From NCBI GenBank assembly GCA_039964455.1, contig JBDVXK010000008.1:1-55517 (forward strand): a stretch of 55,517 bases of DNA, given 5' to 3'. This stretch comes from CALJFL01 sp039964455 (GTDB lineage: Bacteria > Pseudomonadota > Gammaproteobacteria > Pseudomonadales > Halieaceae). This document shows positions 1 to 9,130 of this stretch, one piece after another (position 1 is the first letter of the stretch; the number at the start of each line of letters is the position of its first letter). Made by a program: the position numbers and the translations under genes. The notes below the pieces were generated by a model. That model was not told the origin of the DNA and did no database searches. It was given only the letters and a program-made list of their open reading frames with translations.

Positions 1-1443
1 CGCACAGACCTGCTCAAGACTGTCGCTAAACTAACGCAACCCGGGGGCAGCGTGGCTACGTTCACTGCTGCCAGCCAGGTTCGACGAGACCTGCAGACCG
101 CAGGCTTTGTGATGGAAAAAGTTCCCGGGTTTGGTAAAAAACGGGAGAGCCTTCGCGGCCATATGGCGAGGGCGCCCGAGCCTGCAGCGAGCAGAACTAC
201 GCCATGGGATCTGAGTGATCGCCCCGGCAAAAAGCCCTCCAGCGCGATCGTACTGGGCGCCGGCCTGGCCGGCTGTCAGGTGGCGGCGGCGTTGGCCAGG
301 CGTGGCGTTAGCGTAAGCCTGATCGATCAGAGCGGTATTGCCAGCGGCGCGTCGGGTAACTCACAGGGCGTGCTGTACACCCGACTATCGCGCAAGCACT
401 CTGCCCTTGCCGACTTTGCCCTGCAGAGCTTTATTTTTGCCGGCACCAGTTACAGGCAGCTCTTCGCACAGGGGCTTCTAACATCAGCGATCGATGGCGA
501 CTTATGCGGCAGCCTTAATCGAGTAGATGACCAGCGCGACCTTGACTACCTCGCTGAGGCGCTGAACGAACTACCGGAACTCGCCAGAGTGGTCAGCGCC
601 GCCGATGCGTCAGCACTGACCGGGCTGAACCTGGCCGGTGGCGGCTATTGGTACCCCGGCTCCGGCTGGCTCAACCCGACAGCCGTTTGCCGGGCGCTGC
701 TCAAAACCCACGGCATCACCGTGCTGGAGGATAGCGGTGCCGTGCAGTTGCATAATCAGCATGAAGCTTGGGTGGCACGGGTAGGCGCCAGAGAGCTGGT
801 GTCGGCCGACTGCGCGGTAATAGCCACTGGTGCCAGCGCTACCAGCCACGAACATCTTGAATGGCTGCCACTGCGTAGCATTCGCGGCCAGACCACACAC
901 CTGCCCACCTCAGCGCCACTGCAATCCCTGCGCAGCGTTTTCTGTCATGAAGGCTACATTGCTCCGGCTCGCCAGGGCACGCACTGTATGGGAGCCACGT
1001 TTGATCTCACCAGGCGCGATACCGAGCTGTGCACCGCCGACCACGACTATAACCTCGACACACTCGCAGCAGCGGCACCCGACTGGCAGGAGGAGCTGGC
1101 CGGCATCGACCGGGATGCACTGGGCGGGCGCGTAGGGTTTCGCTGCGCCAGCCCCGACTATCTGCCGCTGGTCGGCCCCGTGCCCGACCGCCCGCAGTTC
1201 TTGCAAACCTTCGCTGCACTGCGCAACAATGCCCGCCAACATATCTATACCAGAGGCAATTACGTGCCAGGCCTTTTCCTGAACACCGCTCACGGATCCC
1301 GCGGCCTCACGTCTACCCCACTGGCTGGCGAGCTACTTGCCAGCCTGATCTGCGATGAGCCCCTGGCACTGCCGCGCCACCTGTGCCGCGCATTGGCACC
1401 TGCCCGCTTCCTGATCCGCGATCTGTCGCGCAATCGAATCTAA
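1..1443 (+). CDS. mnmC: MnmC, bifunctional tRNA 5-methylaminomethyl-2-thiouridine synthesis protein (3' part)
   Basis: This is the last part of MnmC, which converts cmnm5(s2)U34 to mnm5(s2)U34 in tRNA wobble positions. The reading frame is open from the first base, so the N-terminal methyltransferase domain lies mostly outside the window; only its end (about the first 60 residues seen) is present. A linker follows, then the FAD-dependent oxidase domain. That domain opens with a dinucleotide-binding glycine motif (VLGAGLAGCQVAAALARRG) and carries the segment SGNSQGVLY typical of the MnmC/DAAO-like family. The C-terminal end (HGSRGLTSTPLAGELLASLI) also matches the family. A GTG at 52 could be mistaken for a start, but homologous sequence continues upstream of it. 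The next gene begins 4 nt downstream. The identification is firm; only the 5' boundary is missing. Confidence 0.93.
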   Translation, partial: RTDLLKTVAKLTQPGGSVATFTAASQVRRDLQTAGFVMEKVPGFGKKRESLRGHMARAPEPAASRTTPWDLSDRPGKKPSSAIVLGAGLAGCQVAAALARRGVSVSLIDQSGIASGASGNSQGVLYTRLSRKHSALADFALQSFIFAGTSYRQLFAQGLLTSAIDGDLCGSLNRVDDQRDLDYLAEALNELPELARVVSAADASALTGLNLAGGGYWYPGSGWLNPTAVCRALLKTHGITVLEDSGAVQLHNQHEAWVARVGARELVSADCAVIATGASATSHEHLEWLPLRSIRGQTTHLPTSAPLQSLRSVFCHEGYIAPARQGTHCMGATFDLTRRDTELCTADHDYNLDTLAAAAPDWQEELAGIDRDALGGRVGFRCASPDYLPLVGPVPDRPQFLQTFAALRNNARQHIYTRGNYVPGLFLNTAHGSRGLTSTPLAGELLASLICDEPLALPRHLCRALAPARFLIRDLSRNRI

Positions 1444-1447
1444 ACGC

Positions 1448-2239
1448 ATGCTGCGGCTACTTTTCATTGTGCTTTTCTGTGCGGCCCTATCCGCGCAGGC
1501 ACAACAGCAATACAGCTACAAAGTGCTGGAGACAAAACCACAATCCCGGCAGAATTTTGTTCAGGGCCTGGAGATTGTCGGTAACTACCTCTATGTGGGC
1601 ACGGGCCATTACGGACAGTCTCATCTACTACGCTATCGACTGTCCGACGGTACGCTGGAGAGCGGCCGACGCCTCAATCCAAATATGTTCGGCGAGGGCA
1701 TCACCGTATTCGACGGTAAAGTTTACCAACTCACCTGGCAAAACCGCATGGCCCTGGTGTACAAGGAAGCCGATCTGACACCGTTGGAATGGTTTGCCAT
1801 TCCGGGCGAGGGATGGGGGATTACCCATAACGACAGCAGCCTCATTTATAGCGACGGCAGTGACAAACTGCACTTCCTCAATCCAGAGACACAGGCGGTT
1901 GAACGCAGCCTGGCGGTGACACTGGGCGGTCAGCCCCTGGACAGGCTCAACGAGTTAGAGTGGATAGAGGGCAACATATGGGCCAATGTCTGGGGCACTG
2001 AACGCATCGTCATTATCGACCCTGACACAGGAGAGGTTACTGGCAACATAAACCTGTCCGGGCTGCTGCCATTGGATCAAAGAGAGCCCGGGACGGATGT
2101 CCTCAATGGGATAGCCCGCAACCCTGCTAACGGCGATATCTGGGTAACGGGCAAGCGCTGGCCCTTCCTCTACCGCATAGAACTGGTACCAATCAGCAAG
2201 ACACCACAACAGGCACAACCCGCAGCAGAATCACGTTAG
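1448..2239 (+). CDS. Glutaminyl-peptide cyclotransferase, secreted
   Basis: A 263-residue protein of the bacterial/plant-type glutaminyl cyclase family (PF05096), which converts N-terminal glutamine of peptides to pyroglutamate. Residues 1-18 form a clear Sec signal peptide (hydrophobic LRLLFIVLFCAAL, probable cleavage after AQA), so it acts in the periplasm or outside the cell. The mature part has the family's five-bladed propeller signatures: FVQGLEI near the start, YVGTGHYGQS, GEGWGITHN, LNELEWIEGNIWANVW and LNGIARNP. The ATG lies 4 nt after the mnmC stop, so it may be co-transcribed. The function is inferred from family membership; no substrate can be read from the context. Confidence 0.88.
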   Translation: MLRLLFIVLFCAALSAQAQQQYSYKVLETKPQSRQNFVQGLEIVGNYLYVGTGHYGQSHLLRYRLSDGTLESGRRLNPNMFGEGITVFDGKVYQLTWQNRMALVYKEADLTPLEWFAIPGEGWGITHNDSSLIYSDGSDKLHFLNPETQAVERSLAVTLGGQPLDRLNELEWIEGNIWANVWGTERIVIIDPDTGEVTGNINLSGLLPLDQREPGTDVLNGIARNPANGDIWVTGKRWPFLYRIELVPISKTPQQAQPAAESR

Positions 2240-2271
2240 AATAGCCCCCTTTGCATTCACATGAGAACAGC

Positions 2272-5220
2272 ATGAGCGAGAGCACCGCCCTACCCCACGC
2301 GCACCCGGCATTCGAGCCAGTACGTCAGGAAACTATTGAGTCACTCAACATCCGGGTGGAGCAGTTTGAGCATCGTGCCACTGGCGCCATGCACTATCAC
2401 ATCGCCTCAGAGAATAACGAGAATGTGTTCCTGGTTGCTCTGCGCACGGTGCCGGAAGACTCAACCGGTGTCGCCCATATTCTCGAGCATACGGCCCTGT
2501 GCGGCAGTGAGCGGTTCCCCGTGCGTGACCCATTCTTCATGATGCTGCGGCGTTCCCTCAACACCTTTATGAACGCCTTCACCAGCTCCGACTGGACCGC
2601 CTACCCCTTTGCCAGCCAGAACCGGAAAGACTTCGACAACCTGCTGGATGTCTATCTGGACGCCGTTTTCTTTTCGCGACTCGACCCTCTGGATTTTGCC
2701 CAGGAAGGGCACCGGGTGGAATTCGCCGAACCGGAAAATGCCGATAGCGACCTGGTGTTCAAAGGTGTCGTATTCAATGAGATGAAAGGTGCGATGAGCT
2801 CAGTCACCAGTACTCTGTGGCACACGCTGTGCGAGCACCTTTTTCCAACCAGTACCTACCACTACAACAGCGGCGGCGACCCAGCAAATATTCCCGACCT
2901 GAGTTACGAGCAACTCAAGGCGTTCTACCGCAGCCACTATCACCCCAGCAACGCCATATTTATGACCTTCGGCGACATACCCGCCAATGAGCTGCAGGCA
3001 GACTTCGAAGAGAAGGCACTGAGCAAATTCGACAAACTGAACCAACGTATCGAGGTAACCCCGGAACAGCGCCTGCCGGAGCCCAGACGCGTTGAGGGCA
3101 GCTACGCCTTTGATGAAAGTGGAACCAGTGAGCGTAAAACGCACATCGTAATGGGCTGGATGCTAGGTGAGAGCGCCGACCTTGAGCAGCTGCTGGAGGC
3201 CCAGTTGCTGTCTAGCGTATTGATGGAAAATAGCGCCTCGCCACTGCAGCACGCCCTGGAGACCACTGCCCTGGGACAGGCACCTTCCGCCCTGTGTGGG
3301 CTGGAAGACTCGATGCGCGAGATGGTGTTCTGTTGCGGCATTGAAGGCAGTGAAGTGGAAGATGCACAGGCCCTGGAGACGCTGGTTCTGGATGTCATCA
3401 CTTCAGTGGCCAACGAGGGTGTGGATCACGACCGACTGGAAGCGGTGCTGCATCAGTTGGAACTGCACCAACGAGAAATCAGTGGCGATAGCTACCCCTA
3501 TGGACTGCAGCTGATTATGCAAGCACTGGGCTGCGCGACTCACTACAGCGACCCCATCGCGGTACTCAACCTCGACCCGGTGATTGTTCGCTTACGGGAA
3601 CAGATTGCCGACCCGGAGTACATCAAACATCTCGCACAGCGTCTGTTACTGGATAATCCGCACAGAGTTACCTTGACACTCGCGCCAGACCGAGAGCTGT
3701 CCACCCAACGACAGGAACAGGAGTCCCAGAGGCTTGCCGAAATAAAATCGGAGATGGACGAGGAACAGCGCCAGCAGGTTGTCACCCTGGCCGCGGACCT
3801 GCTCGCCCGCCAGAACCAAGTGGATGACGAAAGCATCCTGCCCAAGGTGGAATTAAGCGATGTGCCCGCCAGCTTGCCGGAACTGAGCTGCGAGGTGCAG
3901 TCACAGGGGGAACTGAATGTCACCCGTTATGCCCAGGGCACCAACGGACTGGTCTATGTACAGGCCATTTCACCGGTACCACAGCTGGATGATGACAGTC
4001 TCGCCCTGCTCCCTACCTACACCAACCTGCTGACCGAGCTTGGCCTCGGGGATTCTGACTACCTGGAGACACAGCATAGGCAGTCAGCCACTGTAGGCTC
4101 GATTAACGCGTTCACATCCATGCGCGGCTCCGTCGACAATGAACAGTCGCTGCAAGCCAATATGGTGCTGTCATCCAAGGCCCTGGCACGCAATACCAAA
4201 GAACAATCCAGACTATTAGTGGACACACTGCAATCGGTTCGCTTCGATGAGCATGCACGCATTCGTGACATTATCAGCCAGCAGCGCGCGCGCAGGGAGC
4301 AGGCAGTGACAGGCAACGGCCACGGCCTGGCGATGACTGCCGCGAGTGCTGGCATGAGCCCTATCGCTCGTTTAAATCACCAGCTTTCAGGTATGGCGGG
4401 CATCAAGTCACTGCGGGCATTGGACGAGTCACTACGTGATGACCAGTCTGCTGCGGACTTCGCAGCGCATCTGCAAACCCTGCACAGCTCTATTCTGGCA
4501 CAGCCTACGCAGTTACTGGCGATTGCAGAAAAAGATCGACTGGATTCCGTGTGCACCCAATTGCTGCAAGACTGGCAGCCATTGGCAAATGGTGGATCTG
4601 CCGACGCTTTCGCCGCCACGCCAGTACGCGAGCGGGTACTGGAAATGTGGGTGACCAACACCCAGGTAAACTTCAGTGCACGCGCCTACCCCACTGTGCC
4701 TGTGGGCCATACCGATGCCGCCGCCCTGACCATATTGGGCGGATTTCTGCGCAATGGCTTTCTGCACAGAGCGATTCGGGAACAAGGCGGTGCTTACGGA
4801 GGCGGTGCAAGCCAGGACTCGGGTATTGCTGCCTTCCGCTTCTACTCCTACCGCGACCCCAGGTTGGAAGAAACATTAACTGATTTCGATGCGGCAGTTC
4901 GCTGGATGCTTGAAGAGCAACACGACTATCGACCGCTTGAGGAGGCCATCCTCGGGGTAGTAGGCAGTCTCGACAAGCCCAGCTCACCCGCGGGTGAAGC
5001 CAAACAGCATTTTCACAACAGGCTTTTCGGACGCACGCATGATCAGCGCGAAGAGTTTCGACAGCGCATTCTGGATGTGAGTCTGGATGACCTGCGCAGG
5101 GTGACTGAGACTTACCTGCGGCCAGAACTGGCCAGCACTGCTGTGATTACCAATGCCGGTCAACTGGACGCAACCGCGGACCTTAGAGAATCGCTGGGTC
5201 TGATCGTACAGGAACTCTAA
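2272..5220 (+). CDS. M16C family zinc metalloprotease (presequence protease/PreP-like)
   Basis: About 982 residues, the size of single-chain M16C peptidases (PreP/Cym1/falcilysin group), which enclose and degrade short unstructured peptides. The inverted zinc motif HILEH is at about residues 69-73, and the distal zinc-ligand glutamate is in NEMKGAM near residue 170. The flanking ALCGSERFPVRDPF and LNTFMNAFTSSDWTAYP are characteristic. The C-terminal half holds the second, catalytically inactive M16 repeat, with the substrate-binding REQGGAYGGGA segment. There is no signal peptide, so it is probably cytoplasmic. The frame is open back to a TTG at 2251, but ATG 2272 is preferred, with GAGAA just upstream and normal family length. 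It lies 32 nt after the cyclase gene. Confidence 0.92.
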   Translation: MSESTALPHAHPAFEPVRQETIESLNIRVEQFEHRATGAMHYHIASENNENVFLVALRTVPEDSTGVAHILEHTALCGSERFPVRDPFFMMLRRSLNTFMNAFTSSDWTAYPFASQNRKDFDNLLDVYLDAVFFSRLDPLDFAQEGHRVEFAEPENADSDLVFKGVVFNEMKGAMSSVTSTLWHTLCEHLFPTSTYHYNSGGDPANIPDLSYEQLKAFYRSHYHPSNAIFMTFGDIPANELQADFEEKALSKFDKLNQRIEVTPEQRLPEPRRVEGSYAFDESGTSERKTHIVMGWMLGESADLEQLLEAQLLSSVLMENSASPLQHALETTALGQAPSALCGLEDSMREMVFCCGIEGSEVEDAQALETLVLDVITSVANEGVDHDRLEAVLHQLELHQREISGDSYPYGLQLIMQALGCATHYSDPIAVLNLDPVIVRLREQIADPEYIKHLAQRLLLDNPHRVTLTLAPDRELSTQRQEQESQRLAEIKSEMDEEQRQQVVTLAADLLARQNQVDDESILPKVELSDVPASLPELSCEVQSQGELNVTRYAQGTNGLVYVQAISPVPQLDDDSLALLPTYTNLLTELGLGDSDYLETQHRQSATVGSINAFTSMRGSVDNEQSLQANMVLSSKALARNTKEQSRLLVDTLQSVRFDEHARIRDIISQQRARREQAVTGNGHGLAMTAASAGMSPIARLNHQLSGMAGIKSLRALDESLRDDQSAADFAAHLQTLHSSILAQPTQLLAIAEKDRLDSVCTQLLQDWQPLANGGSADAFAATPVRERVLEMWVTNTQVNFSARAYPTVPVGHTDAAALTILGGFLRNGFLHRAIREQGGAYGGGASQDSGIAAFRFYSYRDPRLEETLTDFDAAVRWMLEEQHDYRPLEEAILGVVGSLDKPSSPAGEAKQHFHNRLFGRTHDQREEFRQRILDVSLDDLRRVTETYLRPELASTAVITNAGQLDATADLRESLGLIVQEL

Positions 5221-5265
5221 ACAGGGTTTTTTACCGGATGGGGTAAAACCAACAGGCAAAAAAAA

Positions 5266-5283
5266 GGGCAGGAAAACCTGCCC
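5266..5283 (-). terminator. Intrinsic terminator of the isocitrate lyase gene
   Basis: A perfect 7-bp stem (GGGCAGG/CCTGCCC) with a 4-nt loop. On the minus strand it is followed directly by a run of eight T residues (eight A on the plus strand at 5258-5265). It sits about 20 nt past the aceA stop codon and so ends the minus-strand transcript. A weaker inverted repeat at 5225-5250 (GGTTTT...AAAACC) could serve the plus-strand protease gene but has no clear T-tract. Confidence 0.85.
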
Positions 5284-5304
5284 TCTCTACTCACCTATTG
5301 AACC

Positions 5305-6903
5305 TTAGCCAAACTGGTTCATGGTGTTGTCTTTACCACCGGCCTTCAGAGCCTGATCACCAGCGAAGTACTCTTTGTGATCGTCGCCCATGTTAGAGCC
5401 AGCCATGTCCTGGTGCTTAACGCAGGCAATACCCTGACGGATTTCCTTACGCTGAACGCCCTGAACGTAAGCCAACATGCCCTCTTCACCAAAGTAGCCC
5501 TTGGCGAGGTTGTCAGTTGACAGTGCTGCTGTGTGGTACGTAGGCAGCGTGATCAGGTGGTGGAAAATACCAGCTTCGCGAGCTGCATCAGCCTGGAAGG
5601 ACTGAATGCGAGCATCTGCTTCAGCGGCCAACTCAGTCTCATCGTAGTCTGCACTCATCAGCTGATCGCGATCGTAGGCAGCCACGTCCTTGCCTTCTTC
5701 AGACCAGGCATCAAATACCTGCTGGCGGAAGCTAAGCGTCCAGTTGAATGATGGAGAGTTGTTGTAAACCAGCTTCGCGTTAGGGATAACCTTGCGGATC
5801 TCGTCAACCATCGCACCGATCTGGCCGACGTGAGGCTTCTCAGTTTCGATCCACAGCATATCAGCGCCGTTTTGCAGGCTGGTGATGCAATCCAGAACAC
5901 AACGCTCTTCACCAGTACCCGCTTTAAAACGATACAAGCCATTAGGCAGACGAACCGGGCGAACCAGATTACCGTCCTGCTTGATGATGACGTCGCCTTC
6001 GTTCACGTCGTCAGCGCCATTGATGACTTCGGTTTCCAGGAATGCGTTGTACTTGTGCGCCAGGTCACCGGCATCGGTAGACACTGGGATTTTTTGAGTC
6101 AGGCCAGCACCCAGTGAATCAGTACGGGCAACGATAACGCCGTCATCAACACCCAGCTCAAGGAACGCGTAGCGAACAGCGTTTATCTTGGCGAGGAAGT
6201 CCTCATGAGGAACAGTCACCTTGCCGTCCTGGTGTCCGCACTGCTTGGCATCGGATACCTGGTTTTCGATCTGGATCGCACAGGCGCCAGCTTCGATCAT
6301 TTTCTTGGCCAACAGGTAAGTCGCTTCCTCGTTACCAAAGCCGGCATCGATGTCTGCGATGATGGGCACAACGTGAGTTTCGTAATTCTCAATCGCATTC
6401 AGTGCAGCTTTTTCCTTAACCTGGTCACCAGCGGCGCGAGCTTCGTCGAGATCCTGGAACATGTGCCCCATCTCACGGGCATCAGCCTGGCGCAGGAATG
6501 TGTACAGCTCTTCGATCAGTGCCGGTACAGAAGTCTTCTCGTGCATGGACTGGTCAGGCAAAGGACCAAACTCACTGCGCAGTGCTGCAATCATCCAGCC
6601 TGACAGGTAGAGGTAACGCTTGTTGGTGGTACCGTGGTGCTTCTTGATAGCCAGCAGCTTTTGCTGACCGATGAAGCCGTGCCAGCAACCCAGAGACTGA
6701 GTGTACTGTGAGCTGTCGGCGTCATACTCTGCCATGTCTTTACGCATGATGCCCGCGGTGTAGCGAGCGATATCAAGGCCAGACTTGAAGCGATTCTGCG
6801 CCTTCATACGGGCAGCATATTCGGGGCTAATGTTGTTCCAGGTGCCGGTTTGCGCGTCACGCAGTTCGGCAATGGCGGCGATGTCCTGCTGGTAGGTTGA
6901 CAT
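5305..6903 (-). CDS. aceA: Isocitrate lyase
   Basis: Isocitrate lyase splits isocitrate to glyoxylate and succinate, the first step of the glyoxylate shunt, allowing growth on acetate, fatty acids and other C2-yielding substrates. At 532 residues it is the longer isoform known from Pseudomonas and Acinetobacter. The active-site signature appears as AKQCGHQDGKVTVPHEDF near residue 220 (catalytic Cys in KQCGH, the variant of KKCGH usual for this subfamily). The metal-binding region IIADIDAGFGNEEA lies before it and NNSPSFNWT is in the C-terminal half. It is monocistronic: its own terminator lies downstream and a 146-nt leader upstream. The leader is AT-rich around 7008-7030 and holds a small GC palindrome (CCGGCGACGCCGG, 6948-6960) of unknown use. 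No malate synthase gene is in the window. Confidence 0.97.
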   Translation of the reverse strand: MSTYQQDIAAIAELRDAQTGTWNNISPEYAARMKAQNRFKSGLDIARYTAGIMRKDMAEYDADSSQYTQSLGCWHGFIGQQKLLAIKKHHGTTNKRYLYLSGWMIAALRSEFGPLPDQSMHEKTSVPALIEELYTFLRQADAREMGHMFQDLDEARAAGDQVKEKAALNAIENYETHVVPIIADIDAGFGNEEATYLLAKKMIEAGACAIQIENQVSDAKQCGHQDGKVTVPHEDFLAKINAVRYAFLELGVDDGVIVARTDSLGAGLTQKIPVSTDAGDLAHKYNAFLETEVINGADDVNEGDVIIKQDGNLVRPVRLPNGLYRFKAGTGEERCVLDCITSLQNGADMLWIETEKPHVGQIGAMVDEIRKVIPNAKLVYNNSPSFNWTLSFRQQVFDAWSEEGKDVAAYDRDQLMSADYDETELAAEADARIQSFQADAAREAGIFHHLITLPTYHTAALSTDNLAKGYFGEEGMLAYVQGVQRKEIRQGIACVKHQDMAGSNMGDDHKEYFAGDQALKAGGKDNTMNQFG

Positions 6904-7049
6904 GGCGATACCTCAGATACTCAGTAAATTGAACACAAATAACGAAACCGGCGACGCCGGACGTTGATTGGGCGCAATAATAGGGTCATCAGGGGTATAA
7001 CTGAAATCAATAGTTTATATTTTTAGTATTCACCAGCTGAATGCCGGCC

Positions 7050-7919
7050 TCACACCTGCCTCACAATGAAATCTTCCGCAAATGTCTCCATTACCCTGCG
7101 TTTTTCATCCAGGGACGAGCCACCGCCCAGGATCATACTGAAGGGGTAGTTGACGCTGGCGGTCATACCCTCATCAGCCAGTCGCTTGAAGGTGTCGTAA
7201 TCCGGCGGAGTGGTCAGTCCCATAACGGTCTCGAAAGGTTGTCCCGCCACGCCAGCCTCTTCTCGCAGGGCACCAATTTTTCGCAGCAGCGGCGCCACTT
7301 CATCGGGATGATTGCCATGTCCTATAAAACCGTTGCCATACTTAACCGTTCGCCGCAGGGCCGCGGCGCTTGAGCCACCAATGAAAACAGGCACCGGCGA
7401 TGGCGGTGCTGGCAGTAAACGAACGCCATCGAGCTTGAAAAATTCGCCGTCAAAATCCACCCAATCCCCGCTCCACAGCGCCGGCATAACTTCCAGCATT
7501 TCATTCATGCGCCGGCCGCGAGTGCGAAAATCGACGCCGGCGGCATCGAACTCCTCTTTCATCCAACCCGCGCCCGCACCCAGGATAAAGCGACCGTTGC
7601 TCAGCAGTGACAGCGTGCCTGTCGCTTTGGCGACCTCCAGTGGATGTCGCAGGGGTAATACAAAAATTGACGTGGAAAACTTCAGCCGGGTCGTGACAGC
7701 CGCCATCATCGCCGTCATTACCCAAGGATCAGGATAAGGCGACTCACTGTCGATGGGAGATGCACCGTCGGGCGTATAGGGATACGGGCTATTCAGGGTA
7801 CGTGGATAGAGCAGATGGTCGGCACCCATCACGCCTTCGAAACCCACCTCCTCGGCTATTCTGGCAACATCCACCAGCTGCTCGGGCTCCATGTAAGGCA
7901 CCATTTGCCAAAACTTCAT
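7050..7919 (-). CDS. LLM-class (luciferase-like) oxidoreductase, putative F420- or FMN-dependent
   Basis: A 289-residue protein of the bacterial luciferase-like monooxygenase superfamily (PF00296). Visible features are the N-terminal VDVARIAEEVGFEGVMGADH strand-helix, the SIFVLPLRHPLEVAKATGTL segment, the cofactor-phosphate loop LGAGAGWMKEEFDAAG, and the late PVFIGGSSAAALRRTVKYG. This pattern is that of the group usually called putative F420-dependent oxidoreductases. F420 use is not certain in gammaproteobacteria, so an FMN enzyme is an alternative. The start has a good GGGAGAG ribosome site 6 nt upstream. It lies 57 nt downstream of a VOC-protein gene on the same strand and may share its transcript. 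The substrate is unknown. Confidence 0.82.
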   Translation of the reverse strand: MKFWQMVPYMEPEQLVDVARIAEEVGFEGVMGADHLLYPRTLNSPYPYTPDGASPIDSESPYPDPWVMTAMMAAVTTRLKFSTSIFVLPLRHPLEVAKATGTLSLLSNGRFILGAGAGWMKEEFDAAGVDFRTRGRRMNEMLEVMPALWSGDWVDFDGEFFKLDGVRLLPAPPSPVPVFIGGSSAAALRRTVKYGNGFIGHGNHPDEVAPLLRKIGALREEAGVAGQPFETVMGLTTPPDYDTFKRLADEGMTASVNYPFSMILGGGSSLDEKRRVMETFAEDFIVRQV

Positions 7920-7976
7920 CTAAGACTCTCCCTTTTAAATCGCACGGCATTGAACCCGGTGACGCGAAATGCCTGC

Positions 7977-8408
7977 CTAGCTGGCAAACAACTCGCTTTC
8001 AATATCACGAAACCCCTTGAATTCCAGCGCGTTACCAGAAGGGTCAAGGAAAAACAGTGTGCCCTGCTCCCCCGTTTCTCCGGCGAAGCGGATATAGGGT
8101 TCAATCACAAAGTGATTAATAACTTTTTCCAGCCTGGTGGCCAGCAACCGCCAGTCCGCCATCTGTAAAACAACGCCGCAATGCGGTACCGGAACGCCCT
8201 GACCATCCACCGGGTTCGCGATACTCGTCACCTTGCCGTCCTTGCCCAACGCGGGGTTATGGTGAACGACAAACTGGTGCCCGAACATATTGAAATCGAT
8301 CCATTGATCGGAACTGCGCCCCTCAGGTAACCCCAGCGCAAGGCCATAAAAATTACGGGCTTCCTGCAGGTCTCGTACTTGTACGGCAATGTGAAATGGG
8401 GTCAGCAT
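7977..8408 (-). CDS. VOC family (glyoxalase/bleomycin-resistance fold) protein
   Basis: A 143-residue single vicinal-oxygen-chelate protein. It starts with the first metal-ligand region FHIAVQVRDLQEARNFYG (His at residue 6) and ends with the second module signature FFLDPSGNALEFKGF, whose Glu is a usual metal ligand; an internal His lies in PVPHCGVVLQ. The family covers glyoxalases, extradiol dioxygenases and antibiotic-binding proteins, so the reaction cannot be named. It is next to a luciferase-like oxidoreductase gene on the same strand. The ribosome site is weak. Confidence 0.8.
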   Translation of the reverse strand: MLTPFHIAVQVRDLQEARNFYGLALGLPEGRSSDQWIDFNMFGHQFVVHHNPALGKDGKVTSIANPVDGQGVPVPHCGVVLQMADWRLLATRLEKVINHFVIEPYIRFAGETGEQGTLFFLDPSGNALEFKGFRDIESELFAS

Positions 8409-8507
8409 AAAGCGCCAGTCTATCGATTTAAGGGCATCGGTAAAAACAGGAAATCAGTGTAGTTGTGTTAAGTAACATGCGCGAGAACAACAACACAGAC
8501 AGAACAA

Positions 8508-9080
8508 TCACAGCTTGGCGTTTAACACCATCTCAAGACGGCTATCAGCCAGCAGCACAGTTCGACCAATGTCGAAACAGGAAAGCAGCGTTTTCATTCG
8601 GCTCTGCGGATGCGGCGCATAACCCCGCAACGGTGCCGCTCGCGACCTGAGGGTCAGTACTTGCGGCTCACTAATGCCATACACCTGATCAACCGGAGAA
8701 CTGCGCAAATTATGTACTGCAAAGCCATGAGCCATGCTGTCGGTTCGCAGATAGGGTCGCAGCGTGAGTAAGAAGGAAGAAATGGCGTCGGCGCCCAGAT
8801 AATTGAAGATATCCCAGAACAAACAGATATCGAAGTGCGTGCCCGGTGGGAACTGCATCAGCTCGGCAAACTGCTTATCAAGCGACAGAGGAACATCCTC
8901 TTCCGCCTCTATGGGAAGCTCACTGAACAGATCTAGAAAATGTAACTTGCAGCGAAAGTGCGAGAAAAAATCGACGGTTTCTGGCAGCGCCGGGCCGATA
9001 TGGAGCACGGTGAGCCGAGCGTCTTCATCAATATTTTCAAACAGGTTCGAAAGCAGCTTCGAAGGCTGTGTCGATGTCAT
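8508..9080 (-). CDS. Class I methyltransferase-like protein of unknown function
   Basis: A 190-residue protein with the outline of a Rossmann-type SAM methyltransferase. A first strand (LTVLHIGPA) is followed by a helix, a second strand ending in acidic residues (LHFLDLFSE), and FDICLFWDIFNYLGADAISSFL, which resembles the motif IV/V region of UbiE-like enzymes. The glycine-rich SAM loop (GxGxG) is replaced by GPALPE, so SAM binding is doubtful. No signal peptide or membrane segment is visible. The start lies 50 nt downstream of the bactofilin stop on the same strand, making a probable two-gene unit. It could be a scaffold or regulator derived from a methyltransferase; the function is unknown. 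Confidence 0.65.
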   Translation of the reverse strand: MTSTQPSKLLSNLFENIDEDARLTVLHIGPALPETVDFFSHFRCKLHFLDLFSELPIEAEEDVPLSLDKQFAELMQFPPGTHFDICLFWDIFNYLGADAISSFLLTLRPYLRTDSMAHGFAVHNLRSSPVDQVYGISEPQVLTLRSRAAPLRGYAPHPQSRMKTLLSCFDIGRTVLLADSRLEMVLNAKL

Positions 9081-9097
9081 GGCTTACCGGTTCCCGG

Positions 9098-9117
9098 GGT
9101 GCCGCATAAGCGGCACC
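9098..9117 (-). other. Perfect stem-loop between bactofilin and methyltransferase-like genes
   Basis: An 8-bp perfect inverted repeat (GGTGCCGC/GCGGCACC) with a 4-nt ATAA loop in the 50-nt gap after the bactofilin stop. No T-run follows on either strand, so it is not a standard intrinsic terminator. It could be an attenuating or RNA-stabilising hairpin that lowers expression of the downstream gene. Confidence 0.5.
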
Positions 9118-9130
9118 AGGTCAAATCTTA

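Noticed and set aside
5225..5250. Inverted repeat GGTTTT...AAAACC after the M16 protease gene, considered as a plus-strand terminator
   Set aside because: The stem is imperfect and A/T-rich and is followed by A rather than T on the plus strand.
6948..6960. GC palindrome CCGGCGACGCCGG in the aceA leader, considered as an operator or hairpin
   Set aside because: It is only 13 bp, has a 1-3 nt centre, and matches no motif I recognise; in GC-rich DNA it may be chance.
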